NCBI RefSeq assembly: GCF_026151205.1
Contig: NC_087074.1
Coordinates: 2,232,001-2,296,000 of the forward strand
Source of the DNA: Bolinopsis microptera
Taxonomy: Eukaryota > Ctenophora > Tentaculata > Lobata > Bolinopsidae
Length of the DNA stretch: 64,000 bases
Direction: 5' to 3'
Positions 33,090 to 44,656 of this stretch are shown here, in pieces. Numbering within the stretch: the stretch's first letter is position 1; the number at the start of each line of letters is the position of its first letter. The position numbers were made by a program, and so were the translations under genes. The notes beneath the pieces were generated by a model that saw nothing but the letters and a program-made list of their open reading frames with translations, ran no database searches and was not told where the DNA came from.

Positions 33090-33555
33090 TTTTATTAAAA
33101 TATTTGTTTTATTAGCACTCTGAGACAGTACTTCTGAGCAGTAAATAATGAGCTTATACGTTGTTTCGCTGCCCCACCCCATACAGAATACAGATATACA
33201 GTAGGAAAGATGTGATTCGAACAGGGTATAATATAATTGTTGGTGTAGAAATTCTGGAAGGGAGCAGCGAAGTCTACATAAAGTGGATGTGGAATGATTT
33301 AGAGTTCGCTTAAGAGCTTTAATGTGATCTTCCTATGATAGGTTCTCGTCAATTATAACACCCAGAAATTTTGCGGATGAAACCTTTTTGATTGGAAAGT
33401 TGTCTATAGTTAATACAACTTCAGGGTGTGATAAAGTCTCTAACTTAGAACCTGCCATGGTGGGTTTGAAGTGTATGTAGCAGCACTTGGACATGTTTAT
33501 ATGTAACTTATTCGCTCTCATATAAGACTTTAATGATGACAAAAGCTCATTTACA
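33090..33555 (-). pseudogene. Non-LTR retrotransposon RT C-terminal fragment
   Basis: Minus strand. VNELLSSLKSYMRANKLHIN, then KCCYIHFKP, then AKFLGVIIDENLS (33333-33542): the RT thumb signature of CR1/Jockey-like LINEs. After a frameshift near 33340: EDHIKALKRTLNHSTSTLCR, LRCSLPEFLHQQLYYTLFES, HLSYCI. A further frameshift leads to VWGGAAKQRISSLFTAQKYC. At least two frameshifts; clearly dead. Confidence 0.85.
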
Positions 33556-33969
33556 TCGAACGGTTACAAGGCAATATTTGGGTAACTTTGTCACACTCAG
33601 AATACCATACCTCTATTCTACTGTGAGGTGTCCTCAAAAACCTTTTAACTCATTATTTGATGGTTGATCTACCAATCATAGCCCTAAAATATTTTGTTTC
33701 GAATAGTTAGCTAATACAGGCACTTGGTTATTGGGAAATGAGGTTAATTCTGTCACAATATATGGAATTTTAAATTTTGGGCGAATTATTTATATCTGAT
33801 TTTGGTTTGAAAGGCGGGAAAACTTTATCATATGATGACAATGTAGTTGATGCAAGTTAAGATCAATTGATGTTTACATTGTCACAAAAAATGATACAAA
33901 ATCGTAAATAGGTTAAAAACAATGATTATAGAATGAAATAGTCTCTTATAATAACTCTTATAATAACTG

Positions 33970-34785
33970 ATGCGATGTGACAAAGTAAACATGTCTTGCC
34001 CCTATTTTGAAGATCTATATATTCTATGACTCTATTAGAATTCAACATTCTTCTAGAAAAAAATCGGTAGAATATTGTCCAGAACATCAGAGCTCAAGTT
34101 TAACAATTTTAGGTTAAATTTGTCAAAGTCACTAAAAATGTGACAAAATTAACTTTTCCTGCCCCAACAATTTCAAGATAGTGTGTAAAAATTAGCATAG
34201 GCTGCTTTATTGCCTATATAAATCAATCCAAACTACGAAAAAGATCTGTTAATCTGATGACGATTACCTAAATCTAATAATAACTGATGTGACAAAGTAA
34301 ACATGTCTTGCCCCTATTTTGAAGATCTATAACTCTATTAGAATTCAGCATTCTTTCAGAAACGATTGGTAGAATATTGTCTAGAACATCAGAGCTCAAG
34401 TTTAACAATTTTAGATTAATTTGTCAAAGACACTGAAAATTTAACAAAATTAACTTTCCCTGCCCCAACAATATCAAGATAGTGTGTTAAAATTGACATA
34501 TGATGCTTTATTGCCTATATTAATCGATACAAACTACGAACAAGATCTGTTAATCTGATGACGATTACCTAAGTCTAATAATAACTGATGTGACAAAGTA
34601 AACATGTTTTGCCCTATTTTGAAGATCTATAACTCTATTAGAATTCAGCATTCTTTCAGAAACGATTGGTAGAATATTGTCTAGAACATCAGAGCTCAAG
34701 TTTAACAATTTTAGGTTAAATTTGTCAAAGTCACTAAAAATGTGACAAAATTAACTTTTCCTGCCCCAACAATATCAAGATAGTG
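33970..34785. repeat. ~305-bp tandem repeat, 2.7 copies
   Basis: GATGTGACAAAGTAAACATG recurs at about 33974, 34286 and 34587. Copies are similar throughout (AACATCAGAGCTCAAGTTTA, CCTGCCCCAACAAT). The third stops at CAAGATAGTGT, exactly where the 33-bp array begins. Confidence 0.88.
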
Positions 34786-35262
34786 TACTGTATTTTCCAA
34801 TAATACTAGAGATAAGTGTACTGTATTTTCCAATAATACTGGGGATAAGTGTACTGTATTTTCCAATAATACTAGAGATAAGTGTACTGTATTTTCCAAT
34901 AATACTGGGGATAAGTGTACTGTATTTTCCAATAATACTGGAGATAAATGTACTGTATTTTCCAATAATACTGGAGATAAATGTACTGTATTTTCCAATA
35001 ATACTAGAGATAAGTGTACTGTATTTTCCAATAATACTGGAGATAAGTGTACTGTATTTCCAATAATACTGGAGATAAGTGTACTGTATTTTCCAATAAT
35101 ACTGGAGATAAGTGTACTGTATTTCCCAATAATACTGGAGATAAGTGTACTGTATTTTCCATTAATACTGGGGATAAGTGTACTGTATTTTCCAATAATA
35201 CTAGAGATAAGTGTACTGTATTTTCCAATAATATTGGAGATATAAAGTGAATTGTATTTTCC
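34786..35262. repeat. 33-bp minisatellite
   Basis: About 14 units of ACTGTATTTTCCAATAATAC plus TGGAGATAAGTGT. The period is a multiple of three, giving long open frames on both strands that I do not regard as genes. Confidence 0.93.
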
Positions 35263-36345
35263 AATGTGGAAAGCATATTTGAAGTCTATTATTTTGCTTT
35301 CCCAATTATATATTAGCAATAAGGAAGTGCTATTACTAAAATGACAACGAACCACTCTGACTACTGATAAAAAGAGTTTTGATGTCTGTATAGACTTATC
35401 AGGTGGCCTTTCTAATGATCCAGATATGGCAATATCTGGTCTCTGAAAACCACAAATATTGACTTATCCGCGGGCGCGGAACGTTTTGAGTGAACTTTGC
35501 TAGTAGGCAGAACATGTGGTTCGCCGGTGCTAAATTATCACAGATAACTAACGCGCATTTAGGAGACGCGCAAAAGTTGAAATTGTTATTACGGTTTGGG
35601 CGAGCGATTTAGAAAGAGCCAACAAAATCATAATATGCTGAAACCCTAACACTAACGAGAAATGAGACCAACTTCCTTATACGGTCATATCACGTGATCA
35701 AGACAGTTTTTCGCCAATATCTCGTCAGGCGAGCATTTTAACCCTATGTCATGGGGGTGATTCGGAATCAGCGTCCGAAAATACATCGATTAAAGTTGGT
35801 TTCAACTGTCGGGGACCCTTTTAGAACAATCTCGAAGATCGACTGTAGAGTGATTTAGCACGCTCGCACAAAATCTTTGCTATTTCATGAAATGAAGAGC
35901 CTCTTTCTACCGAAGCACATAGTGGAATTCAGCAAGTTCGTCGCTCAGCTATGCAGAACACGATTTCATATCAAGAAGAAACACAAACATTAGTGTCACA
36001 GTACGAGACATCACCTTTCCTCCGCAATCCGCATCCCCTTCGTTTGCACTCTACATTTGCACTTCACTCCAACACAATCGTTGCCTCCTTTACCACACAC
36101 ACGGACATATCTCAAGCATCTTCATTCTTCACACTTCACTTTGTTTTTCTGTAAGGGTTCGCTTGCTTTTCTTTCTCTTTGTTAGCTATATTAGCTTGAA
36201 CGATGTGCACTCGCCTTTAGAGCGACATCATGACTTTATTCTGGTTTAAACACTTTAATGGTAACGGATTTTCTACTTGGATTTCGGACTATGACTTTTT
36301 AGCAACGCTGATCTGACATTATTTCATTGTAATATCTAGATCTAT
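35263..36345. other. Intergenic with dispersed repeat copy at 35688-35765
   Basis: 35688-35765 (GTCATATCACGTGATCAAGA, TCTCGTCAGGCGAGCATTTT) recurs at 36823-36900 on the other side of the 9-bp array. TAGAGTGATTTAGCACGCTCG at 35845-35865 resembles 50120-50136. No gene recognised. Confidence 0.6.
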
Positions 36346-36351
36346 TTTTTG

Positions 36352-36823
36352 TAAACCTTGTAAACCTTGTAAACCTTGTGAACCTTGTGAACCTTGTGAA
36401 CCTTGTAAACCTTGTAAACCTTGTAAACCTTGTAAACCTTGTAAACCTTGTAAACCTTGTAAACCTTGTAAACCTTGTAAACCTTGTAAACCTTGTAAAC
36501 TTTGTAAACCTTGTAAACCTTGTAAACCTTGTAAACCTTGTAGTTGTAAACCTTGTAGTTGTAAACCTTGTAAACCTTGTAAACCTTGTAAACCTTGTAA
36601 ACCTTGTAAACCTTGTAAACCTTGTAAACCTTGTAAACCTTGTAAACCTTGTAAACCTTGTAAACTTTGTAAACCTTGTAAACCTTGTAAACCTTGTAAA
36701 CCTTGTAAACCTTGTAAACCTTGTAAACCTTGTAAACCTTGTAAACCTTGTAAACCTTGTAAACCTTGTAAACCTTGTAAACCTTGTAAACCTTGTAAAC
36801 CTTGTAAACCTTGTAAACCTTGT
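36352..36823. repeat. 9-bp (TTGTAAACC)n array
   Basis: About 52 units, nearly perfect, with occasional GTGAACC, AACTTTG and TTGTAGTTGTAAACC variants. Lies immediately before the second copy of the ATCACGTGATC dispersed repeat. (LVN)n and (TRF)n frames are artefacts. Confidence 0.95.
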
Positions 36824-37458
36824 CATATCACGTGATCGAGACAGTTTTTCGACAATATCTCGCCAGGGGAACATTTTAACCCTATGTCGTGGGAGGTTAT
36901 TCAAAAAGTAAAAGATTTGGCGGATTTTTATCAAATTTGTTTGGTGGCCTTTTTTTGGGACAATCCCAATGCAAGAATTCATCAAAACAAAAATAACCAA
37001 TAATATAAGCTTATATAAATTGAGTTCAATTAAACGTTTATGTGTTGAAATATTTCTGCACTGTTTCCATGACTACAATGGGAATATTTCTGTTCACTAG
37101 ACGTCACTATACCAACACTACAAGGACACATATAAAACAGAGGAGTAAACATTTTCGTTTGCTCAACTAGAGAATGCTGGATTTTATAGGTGGTATGAGT
37201 TCTGCTCTAGAGTCCTGCTCCCATCTGAATTCCCCATTAATTTCTCGCTCACTTCATAAGTATGTGATGCATTATGATTCAAATTATAAAGGCACGCTCA
37301 TGCGATATTGGCTCCACCACAAATCAGCTTTTGTCATTCCAGCTCGTCCCACGACCACTGTTATTTGTCGTCTTACTCGAGTTCTTCTTCCCCTAATTCC
37401 TTGAGTCGACTGCAGTCTGAGCATCTCTAACGAGAGTTTGTGTAAGTGCAACACTCCG
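36824..37458. other. Intergenic, 3' side of receptor gene
   Basis: Starts with the dispersed repeat copy. The remainder contains no recognisable gene. It would include the 3'UTR of the minus-strand receptor. Confidence 0.5.
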
Positions 37459-39156
37459 TCACACAGATGTCTTGGAGATATTGTTCATACTGGCAGGATT
37501 AGAGATGACAACATCTCCTCTCCTCTTCGCACTTCTCCGTCTGTTGCAGAAGATTGCTCCTATGATGGGAACTATGAGTATGATAAGAGCAGCCCCCACC
37601 CCTGCAAACACGTAGTACACCGCCTCCCCCCAGTCCCGCACCTTTTCACACGGGTCAGAGATCTCTCCTTCTGGACAATCTTCACAGATGTTCTGGTTTG
37701 AGAAGGTGTTCTCTGGACATTGCTTGCAGTCCACTGAGTCAGAAGTTATGAACCCTGTTCCTGGAGCACAGCCCCTATTGATGGTCATGGTGAAGGGAAC
37801 TGTTTTATAGATCTTAATGATAGGGTCCCTAACTCCACACTTCCAGTTTTCTGTCTCGCTCCGAACATTAATTGATAGTGTCGTGTTTGAGATGATCAAG
37901 GTTACTCTGTAAGTTCCGGAACCTTCTTTATCGATCACCATCTTGTCGCCTTTTGTGGTGATGTTCTCAGACGTGTAGTACATTTCCGAACCACTCAGCA
38001 CTTCGATAAGATACAAATTGTCTTCGTTTTCAGGAGAAAACGTATCAAATGTGACTTTGCAGATAGCAGACACTTCTTTACCTGCCACCCCGGTGACGTT
38101 ACTAGCCTTAAGAGAGACCTGGTAGAAAGTGTGGGATTTGTCCTCCACCTGACAGGTAACCTGAGTGTACGAAGCGGAGGAGTTCAGACTGTAGACTGCA
38201 GTGAATAAACTACTGTTTGCAGTGTCCCGTGTAGCCAGGGAGGTGATGTTCTGGTTATCCTGGTCAGTCCAATTGACTGGTTTGGGTGGTGAAGGAGAGC
38301 GAGTGCTGCTGCAGGACAGAATCTCGTGCTCCAAGCTGGAATAGTACTTTCTGTTGCCCTGAACAACAGATAACTCGTCCCCTAAGCAAATACTACTAGG
38401 TATAGGAACTACAGTCTCGTTCAACGAGATTCTGCAGTATTTGTTCGGATCTAATGAGTCCCACGATTCTTTGGGGAACTGATACAGCGTGAAGTCGGGA
38501 CACTGAAAAGCTTGCACCATTTGTGGGGGATCCTCAAGGTCCCCAACAAAACACGTTTCCTTGCCAACACTTGGGTTATTAGAAATGAGAACCCCAAAGT
38601 ATTTAGCAGAAGGATGGGCAGGTGGGACCATGCTGGGAACGAGAGTTATCTGACCGTACCCGTTACAATGCCCAGCTTTAGGACAGCTGTTCCCATCAGG
38701 GTACGCCACTATCTGCCCCAGGGACCCTATAGGGAACCTGTACCAGACACCTCCTGTTAGCTCGAAGTCGCAGTCCCCACATGTTTCTGGTTCAGGGGGC
38801 AGGAGGATCTGAGTCAGATTACAACTCTTTCTTGTTGTCCAGTCCCAGGCGATATTGTTATCTAACAGTTTATACTGCGAGGTTTTGAAGTAGTTCCTGA
38901 AGGTTGTTTTATCTGAACAGTCAGGGTATGGCAATGCGCGCGTTGCCAGTCCAGCATCTGCACGTGCTAATTGTCCTGAGTCTGACTTAAGTTCTGGAAA
39001 TACTGGTGATGTTGAAACTGTTGTATTGTATCCAGTAGCAGTGTAGGTTGAGGTGGGTAACGGAGATGAGGTCCAAGTTACTGATGTTAAGCATACGACG
39101 TGAGCCAAGCTCAGAATTAGGCATAAGTGGGAGCTTTCAAGGACGCGTAGTTCCAT
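37459..39156 (-). CDS. D8C-like/Ig-like/Cys-module type I membrane receptor, divergent paralogue (A)
   Basis: 565 residues, one exon, ATG directly preceded by ACAG. Signal peptide about 1-27, then a Ser/Thr-rich linker unique to this copy (about 28-75). Cys-rich domain from PYPDCSD, with CGDCDFELTGGVWYRF and GHCNGYGQITLV: this resembles the eight-cysteine D8C domain of uromodulin/GP2. First Ig-like domain: LSCSSTRSP...VNWTDQDNQ...TQVTCQVEDKS. Second beta-sandwich: SAICKVTFDTFSPENEDN...TENWKCGVRD. Ephrin-receptor-like module GTGFITSDSVDCKQCPENTF..NICEDCPEG. One membrane helix about 512-537 and a short basic tail ending KTSV. The Ig part is nearly identical to the plus-strand paralogues while the first domain is divergent. 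Function unknown; a cell-surface recognition role is only inferred. Confidence 0.85.
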   Translation of the reverse strand: MELRVLESSHLCLILSLAHVVCLTSVTWTSSPLPTSTYTATGYNTTVSTSPVFPELKSDSGQLARADAGLATRALPYPDCSDKTTFRNYFKTSQYKLLDNNIAWDWTTRKSCNLTQILLPPEPETCGDCDFELTGGVWYRFPIGSLGQIVAYPDGNSCPKAGHCNGYGQITLVPSMVPPAHPSAKYFGVLISNNPSVGKETCFVGDLEDPPQMVQAFQCPDFTLYQFPKESWDSLDPNKYCRISLNETVVPIPSSICLGDELSVVQGNRKYYSSLEHEILSCSSTRSPSPPKPVNWTDQDNQNITSLATRDTANSSLFTAVYSLNSSASYTQVTCQVEDKSHTFYQVSLKASNVTGVAGKEVSAICKVTFDTFSPENEDNLYLIEVLSGSEMYYTSENITTKGDKMVIDKEGSGTYRVTLIISNTTLSINVRSETENWKCGVRDPIIKIYKTVPFTMTINRGCAPGTGFITSDSVDCKQCPENTFSNQNICEDCPEGEISDPCEKVRDWGEAVYYVFAGVGAALIILIVPIIGAIFCNRRRSAKRRGDVVISNPASMNNISKTSV

Positions 39157-40520
39157 CTGTTATAATCATATTCCGTTACATATAAAGCAATCCATATAAC
39201 ATTTTAATACAATCTAGTTAGTTGGAAAGACATAATGTGGGAAGATAATTTTACGAAGATAAAGCATTATTTCGATATTATCCTCAATATCAAAACTTTT
39301 AATTGTATGACGTAAGCTTTGAAGCAAATATGACACTATATTGTAGGTACATATCGAGGTACCAACGGTATAAAGAGACAGGTATATAAAAGTTTCGCTG
39401 TACAAAGTTGAAAATGTGAAGATTTATGAAAGTTATAGCAAAGAGGATCAACCAAAGATCAAAAGATTAACACTGTCATAAAAACAGCAAGCAAAGCTAA
39501 AACGAAACAGTGCACTATGTACAGTCATTCATGCGATACACGTAAATATACTAAATCATGCATAATTATGATTGTCCGTGACAAGAAATGTTAAAATCTG
39601 CAATTTGATACACGTAATAACGTCTACTGCAAGTGAATTTATTTTGTAAGCCCACCTGTAATGATACGATGCAAGAATCAGTGAAGTTAACTAATTTTTA
39701 GATTGGGGTGCGGATAAGACCCGATGTGGTCAGTTCAAAAACCGTTTATTTTTGGTGTGATTACAATGATAAGACCTGTGTGGTCAGTTCAAAAACCGTT
39801 TATTTTTGGTGTGATTACAATGATTAAAATGATGCAATCTATGTTAAGACGTACAGTAGTTCATCTTAATTTTCATAGCTAAGACAAAGTATTTAAACCG
39901 TTGGATCATATCCAATACGAGCGCCAAACGTAAAAACCAAATTGCATTGGATGTCCGTTTTGGCTTTGCTGAGAAAAGGAACCGTTTCATTCATAGTCAT
40001 TCTGCATTTCGCTAAGTGATCGTGCTGTTAAGATTCTAGGAACAGAATATTAGAAAAAGATAAGCGAAACAGTCATTTCTGTTTGACTAGAAAGATTATT
40101 TAGTCGATGCAAAATGTTAAGAAATGTTTTGCGGTGTCCTGGTGATGAACCATCGTATTCACTGTAATACACAGGGAGAAGAGGAAGACCCAAAGGCAAT
40201 ATATTCTCGCTGATTGTGCATGATTTATGTTTTAAAAATCTATTTATCAATAATATTTTTTATATCTACTATCTTCATAATTTAGCTTATGACAAGAGAT
40301 ATTGGCAATACTACATTGAAGTTTTGACATTGTGTGTTTTAGAGAAAACTGAATCAATTACAAATAAATTTCGGCTTCAATACACATACCCATTTATTAC
40401 ACACTGAACTCCACAAACAAGCCCTTCAATCAGGAAATATCCTTCCTATAAATCTGAAGGCACGACTGAGTCAGTGAAGATGAGCAAATTACCGCTCTCT
40501 CTGACGACTCAGTCAGTTTA
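39157..40520. other. Intergenic; two-copy 55-bp repeat at 39715-39823
   Basis: GTGGTCAGTTCAAAAACCGT, TTATTTTTGGTGTGATTACA occurs twice in tandem. An imperfect inverted repeat of ACTGAGTCAG lies near 40466-40515. No gene recognised. Confidence 0.6.
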
Positions 40521-40524
40521 CAGC

Positions 40525-43500
40525 TGAATATCGACAGCTCCATGTAGAGACTTGTAGCTACATCTCCCTGAACTCTCTGCTATATCTGACAGCTCCCTGT
40601 AGAGACTTGTAGCTACATCTCCCTGAACTCTGCTATATCTGACAGCTCCCTGTAGAGACTTGTAGCTACATCTCCCTGAACTCTCTGCTATATCTGACAG
40701 CTCCCTGTAGAGACTTGTAGCTACATCTCCCTGAACTCTCTGCTATATCTGACAGCTCCCTGTAGAGACTTGTAGCTACATCTCCCTGAACTCTCTGCTA
40801 TATCTGACAGCTCCCTGTAGAGACTTGTAGCTACATCTCCCTGAACTCTCTGCTATATCTGACAGCTCCCTGTAGAGACTTGTAGCTACATCTCCCTGAA
40901 CTCTCTGCTATATCTGACAGCTCCCTGTAGAGACTTGTAGCTACATCTCCCTGAACTCTCTGCTATATCTGACAGCTCCCTGTAGAGACTTGTAGCTACA
41001 TCTCCCTGAACTCTCTGCTATATCTGACAGCTCCCTGTAGAGACTTGTAGCTACATCTCCCTGAACTCTCTGCTATATCTGACAGCTCCCTGTAGAGACT
41101 TGTAGCTACATCTCCCTGAACTCTCTGCTATATCTGACAGCTCCCTGTAGAGACTTGTAGCTACATCTCCCTGAACTCTCTGCTGTATCTGACAGCTCCC
41201 TGTAGAGACTTGTAGCTACATCTCCCTGAACTCTCTGCTATATCTGACAGCTCCCTGTAGAGACTTGTAGCTACATCTCCCTGAACTCTCTGCTATATCT
41301 GACAGCTCCCTGTAGAGACTTGTAGCTACATCTCCCTGAACTCTCTGCTATATCTGACAGCTCCCTGTAGAGACTTGTAGCTACATCTCCCTGAACTCTC
41401 TGCTATATCTGACAGCTCCCTGTAGAGACTTGTAGCTACATCTCCCTGAACTCTCTGCTATATCTGACAGCTCCCTGTAGAGACTTGTAGCTACATCTCC
41501 CTGAACTCTCTGCTATATCTGACAGCTCCCTGTAGAGACTTGAAGCTACATCTCCCTGAACTCTCTGCTATATCTGACAGCTAACTGTAGAGACTTGTAG
41601 CTACATCTCCCTGAACTCTCTGCTATATCTGACAGCTCCCTGTAGAGACTTGTAGCTACATCTCCCTGAACTCTCTGCTATATCTGACAGCTCCCTGTAG
41701 AGACTTGTAGCTACATCTCCCTGAACTCTCTGCTATATCTGACAGCTCCCTGTAGAGACTTGTAGCTACATCTCCCTGAACTCTCTGCTATATCTGACAG
41801 CTCCCTGTAGAGACTTGTAGCTACATCTCCCTGAACTCTCTGCTATATCTGACAGCTCCCTGTAGAGACTTGTAGCTACATCTCCCTGAACTCGCTGCTA
41901 TATCTGACAGCTCACTGTAGAGACTTGTAGCTACATCTCCCTGAACTCTCTGCTGTATCTGACAGCTCCCTGTAGAGACTTGTAGCTACATCTCCCTGAA
42001 CTCTCTGCTATATCGACAGATCCCTGTAGAGACTTGTAGCTACATCTCCCTGAACTCTCTGCTATATCTGACAGCTCCCTGTAGAGACTTGTAGCTACAT
42101 CTCCCTGAACTCTCTGCTGTATCTGACAGCTCCCTGTAGAGACTTGTAGCTACATCTCCCTGAACTCTCTGCTATATCGACAGATCCCTGTAGAGACTTG
42201 TAGCTACATCTCCCTGAACTCTCTGCTATATCTGACAGCTCCCTGTAGAGACTTGTAGCTACATCTCCCTGAACTCTCTGCTATATCGACAGATCCCTGT
42301 AGAGACTTGTAGCTACATCTCCCTGAACTCTCTGCTATATCTGACAGCTCCCTGTAGAGACTTGTAGCTACATCTCCCTGAACTCTCTGCTATATCTGAC
42401 AGCTCCCTGTAGAGACTTGTAGCTACATCTCCCTGAACTCTCTGCTATATCTGACAGCTCCATGTAGAGACTTGTAGCTACATCTCCCTGAACTCTCTGC
42501 TGTATCTGACAGCTCCCTGTAGAGACTTGTAGCTACATCTCCCTGAACTCTCTGCTGTATCTGACAGCTCCCTGTAGAGACTTGTAGCTACATCTCCCTG
42601 AACTCTCTGCTGTATCTGACAGCTCCCTGTAGAGACTTGTAGCTACATCTCCCTGAACTCTCTGCTATATCTGACAGCTCCCTGTAGAGACTTGTAGCTA
42701 CATCTCCCTGAACTCTCTGCTGTATCTGACAGCTCCCTGTAGAGACTTGTAGCTACATCTCCCTGAACTCTCTGCTATATCTGACAGCTCCCTGTAGAGA
42801 CTTGTAGCTACATCTCCCTGAACTCTCTGCTATATCTGACAGCTACCTGTAGAGACTTGTAGCTACATCTCCCTGAACTCTCTGCTATATCTGACAGCTC
42901 CCTGTAGAGACTTGTAGCTACATCTCCCTGAACTCTCTGCTATATCTGACAGCTCCCTGTAGAGACTTGTAGCTACATCTCCCTGAACTCTCTGCTATAT
43001 CTGACAGCTCCCTGTAGAGACTTGTAGCTACATCTCCCTGAACTCTCTGCTATATCTGACAGCTCCCTGTAGAGACTTGTAGCTACATCTCCCTGAACTC
43101 TCTGCTATATCTGACAGCTCCCTGTAGAGACTTGTAGCTACATCTCCCTGAACTCTCTGCTATATCTGACAGCTCCCTGTAGAGACTTGTAGCTACATCT
43201 CCCTGAACTCTCTGCTATATCTGACAGCTCCCTGTAGAGACTTGTAGCTACATCTCCCTGAACTCTCTGCTATATCTGACAGCTCCCTGTAGAGACTTGT
43301 AGCTACATCTCCCTGAACTCTCTGCTATATCTGACAGCTCCCTGTAGAGACTTGTAGCTACATCTCCCTGAACTCTCTGCTGTATCTGACAGCTCCCTGT
43401 AGAGACTTGTAGCTACATCTCCCTGAACTCTCTGCTATATCTGACAGCTCCCTGTAGAGACTTGTAGCTACATCTCCCTGAACTCTCTGCTATATCTGAC

Positions 43501-44656
43501 AGCTCCCTGTAGAGACTTGTAGCTACATCTCCCTGAACTCTCTGCTATATCTGACAGCTCCCTGTAGAGACTTGTAGCTACATCTCCCTGAACTCTCTGC
43601 TATATCTGACAGCTCCCTGTAGAGACTTGTAGCTACATCTCCCTGAACTCTCTGCTATATCTGACAGCTCCCTGTAGAGACTTGTAGCTACATCTCCCTG
43701 AACTCTCTGCTATATCTGACAGCTCCCTGTAGAAACTTGTAGCTACATCTCCCTGAACTCTCTGCTATATCTGACAGCTCCCTGTAGAGACTTGTAGCTA
43801 CATCTCCCTGAACTCTCTGCTATATCTGACAGCTCCCTGTAGAGACTTGTAGCTACATCTCCCTGAACTCTCTGCTATATCTGACAGCTCCCTGTAGAGA
43901 CTTGTAGCTACATCTCCCTGAACTCTCTGCTATATCTGACAGCTCCCTGTAGAGACTTGTAGCTACATCTCCCTGAACTCTCTGCTATATCTGACAGCTC
44001 CCTGTAGAGACTTGTAGCTACATCTCCCTGAACTCTCTGCTGTATCTGACAGCTCCCTGTAGAGACTTGTAGCTACATCTCCCTGAACTCTCTGCTATAT
44101 CTGACAGCTCCCTGTAGAAACTTGTAGCTATATCTCCCTGAACTCTCTGCTATATCTGACAGCTCCCTGTAGAGACTTGTAGCTACATCTCCCTGAACTC
44201 TCTGCTATATCTGACAGCTCCCTGTAGAGACTTGTAGCTACATCTCCCTGAACTCTCTGCTGTATCTGACAGCTCCCTGTAGAGACTTGTAGCTACATCT
44301 CCCTGAACTCTCTGCTATATCTGACAGCTCCCTGTATAGACTTGTAGCTACATCTCCCTGAACTCTCTGCTATATCTGACAGCTCACTGTAGAGACTTGT
44401 AGCTACATCTCCCCGAACTCTCTGCTATATCTGACAGCTCCCTGTAGAGACTTGTAGCTACATCTCCCTGAACTCTCTGCTATATCTGACAGCTCCCTGT
44501 AGAGACTTGTAGCTACATCTCCCTGAACTCTCTGCTATATCTGACAGCTCACTGTAGAGACTTGTAGCTACATCTCCCCGAACTCTCTGCTATATCTGAC
44601 AGCTCCCTGTAGAGACTTGTAGCTACATCTCCTTGAACTCTCTGCTATATTTTACA
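40525..44656. repeat. 4.1-kb array of 55-bp units, derived from the 3' end of the adjacent gene
   Basis: About 75 units. On the minus strand each unit matches the last 11 codons and the stop of the neighbouring CDS (...ATATAGCAGAGAGTTCA.GGAGATGTAG) and continues CTACAAGTCTCTACAGG. Very homogeneous, with rare variants (CTGTATC, TATCGACAGATCC, TGTAGAAAC). No spacer, so not CRISPR-like. Confidence 0.96.

Noticed and set aside
34711-35355. Frame with 11-residue repeats resembling a structural protein
   Set aside because: 33-bp repeat artefact, open on both strands, with no start context or domain.
36299-37000. Long (TRF)n and (LVN)n frames on both strands
   Set aside because: Any 9-bp repeat without stops is open; no unique sequence or domain.
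40525-44656. CRISPR-like regular array
   Set aside because: Units are contiguous with no unique spacers, the genome is animal, and the unit matches an adjacent CDS end.
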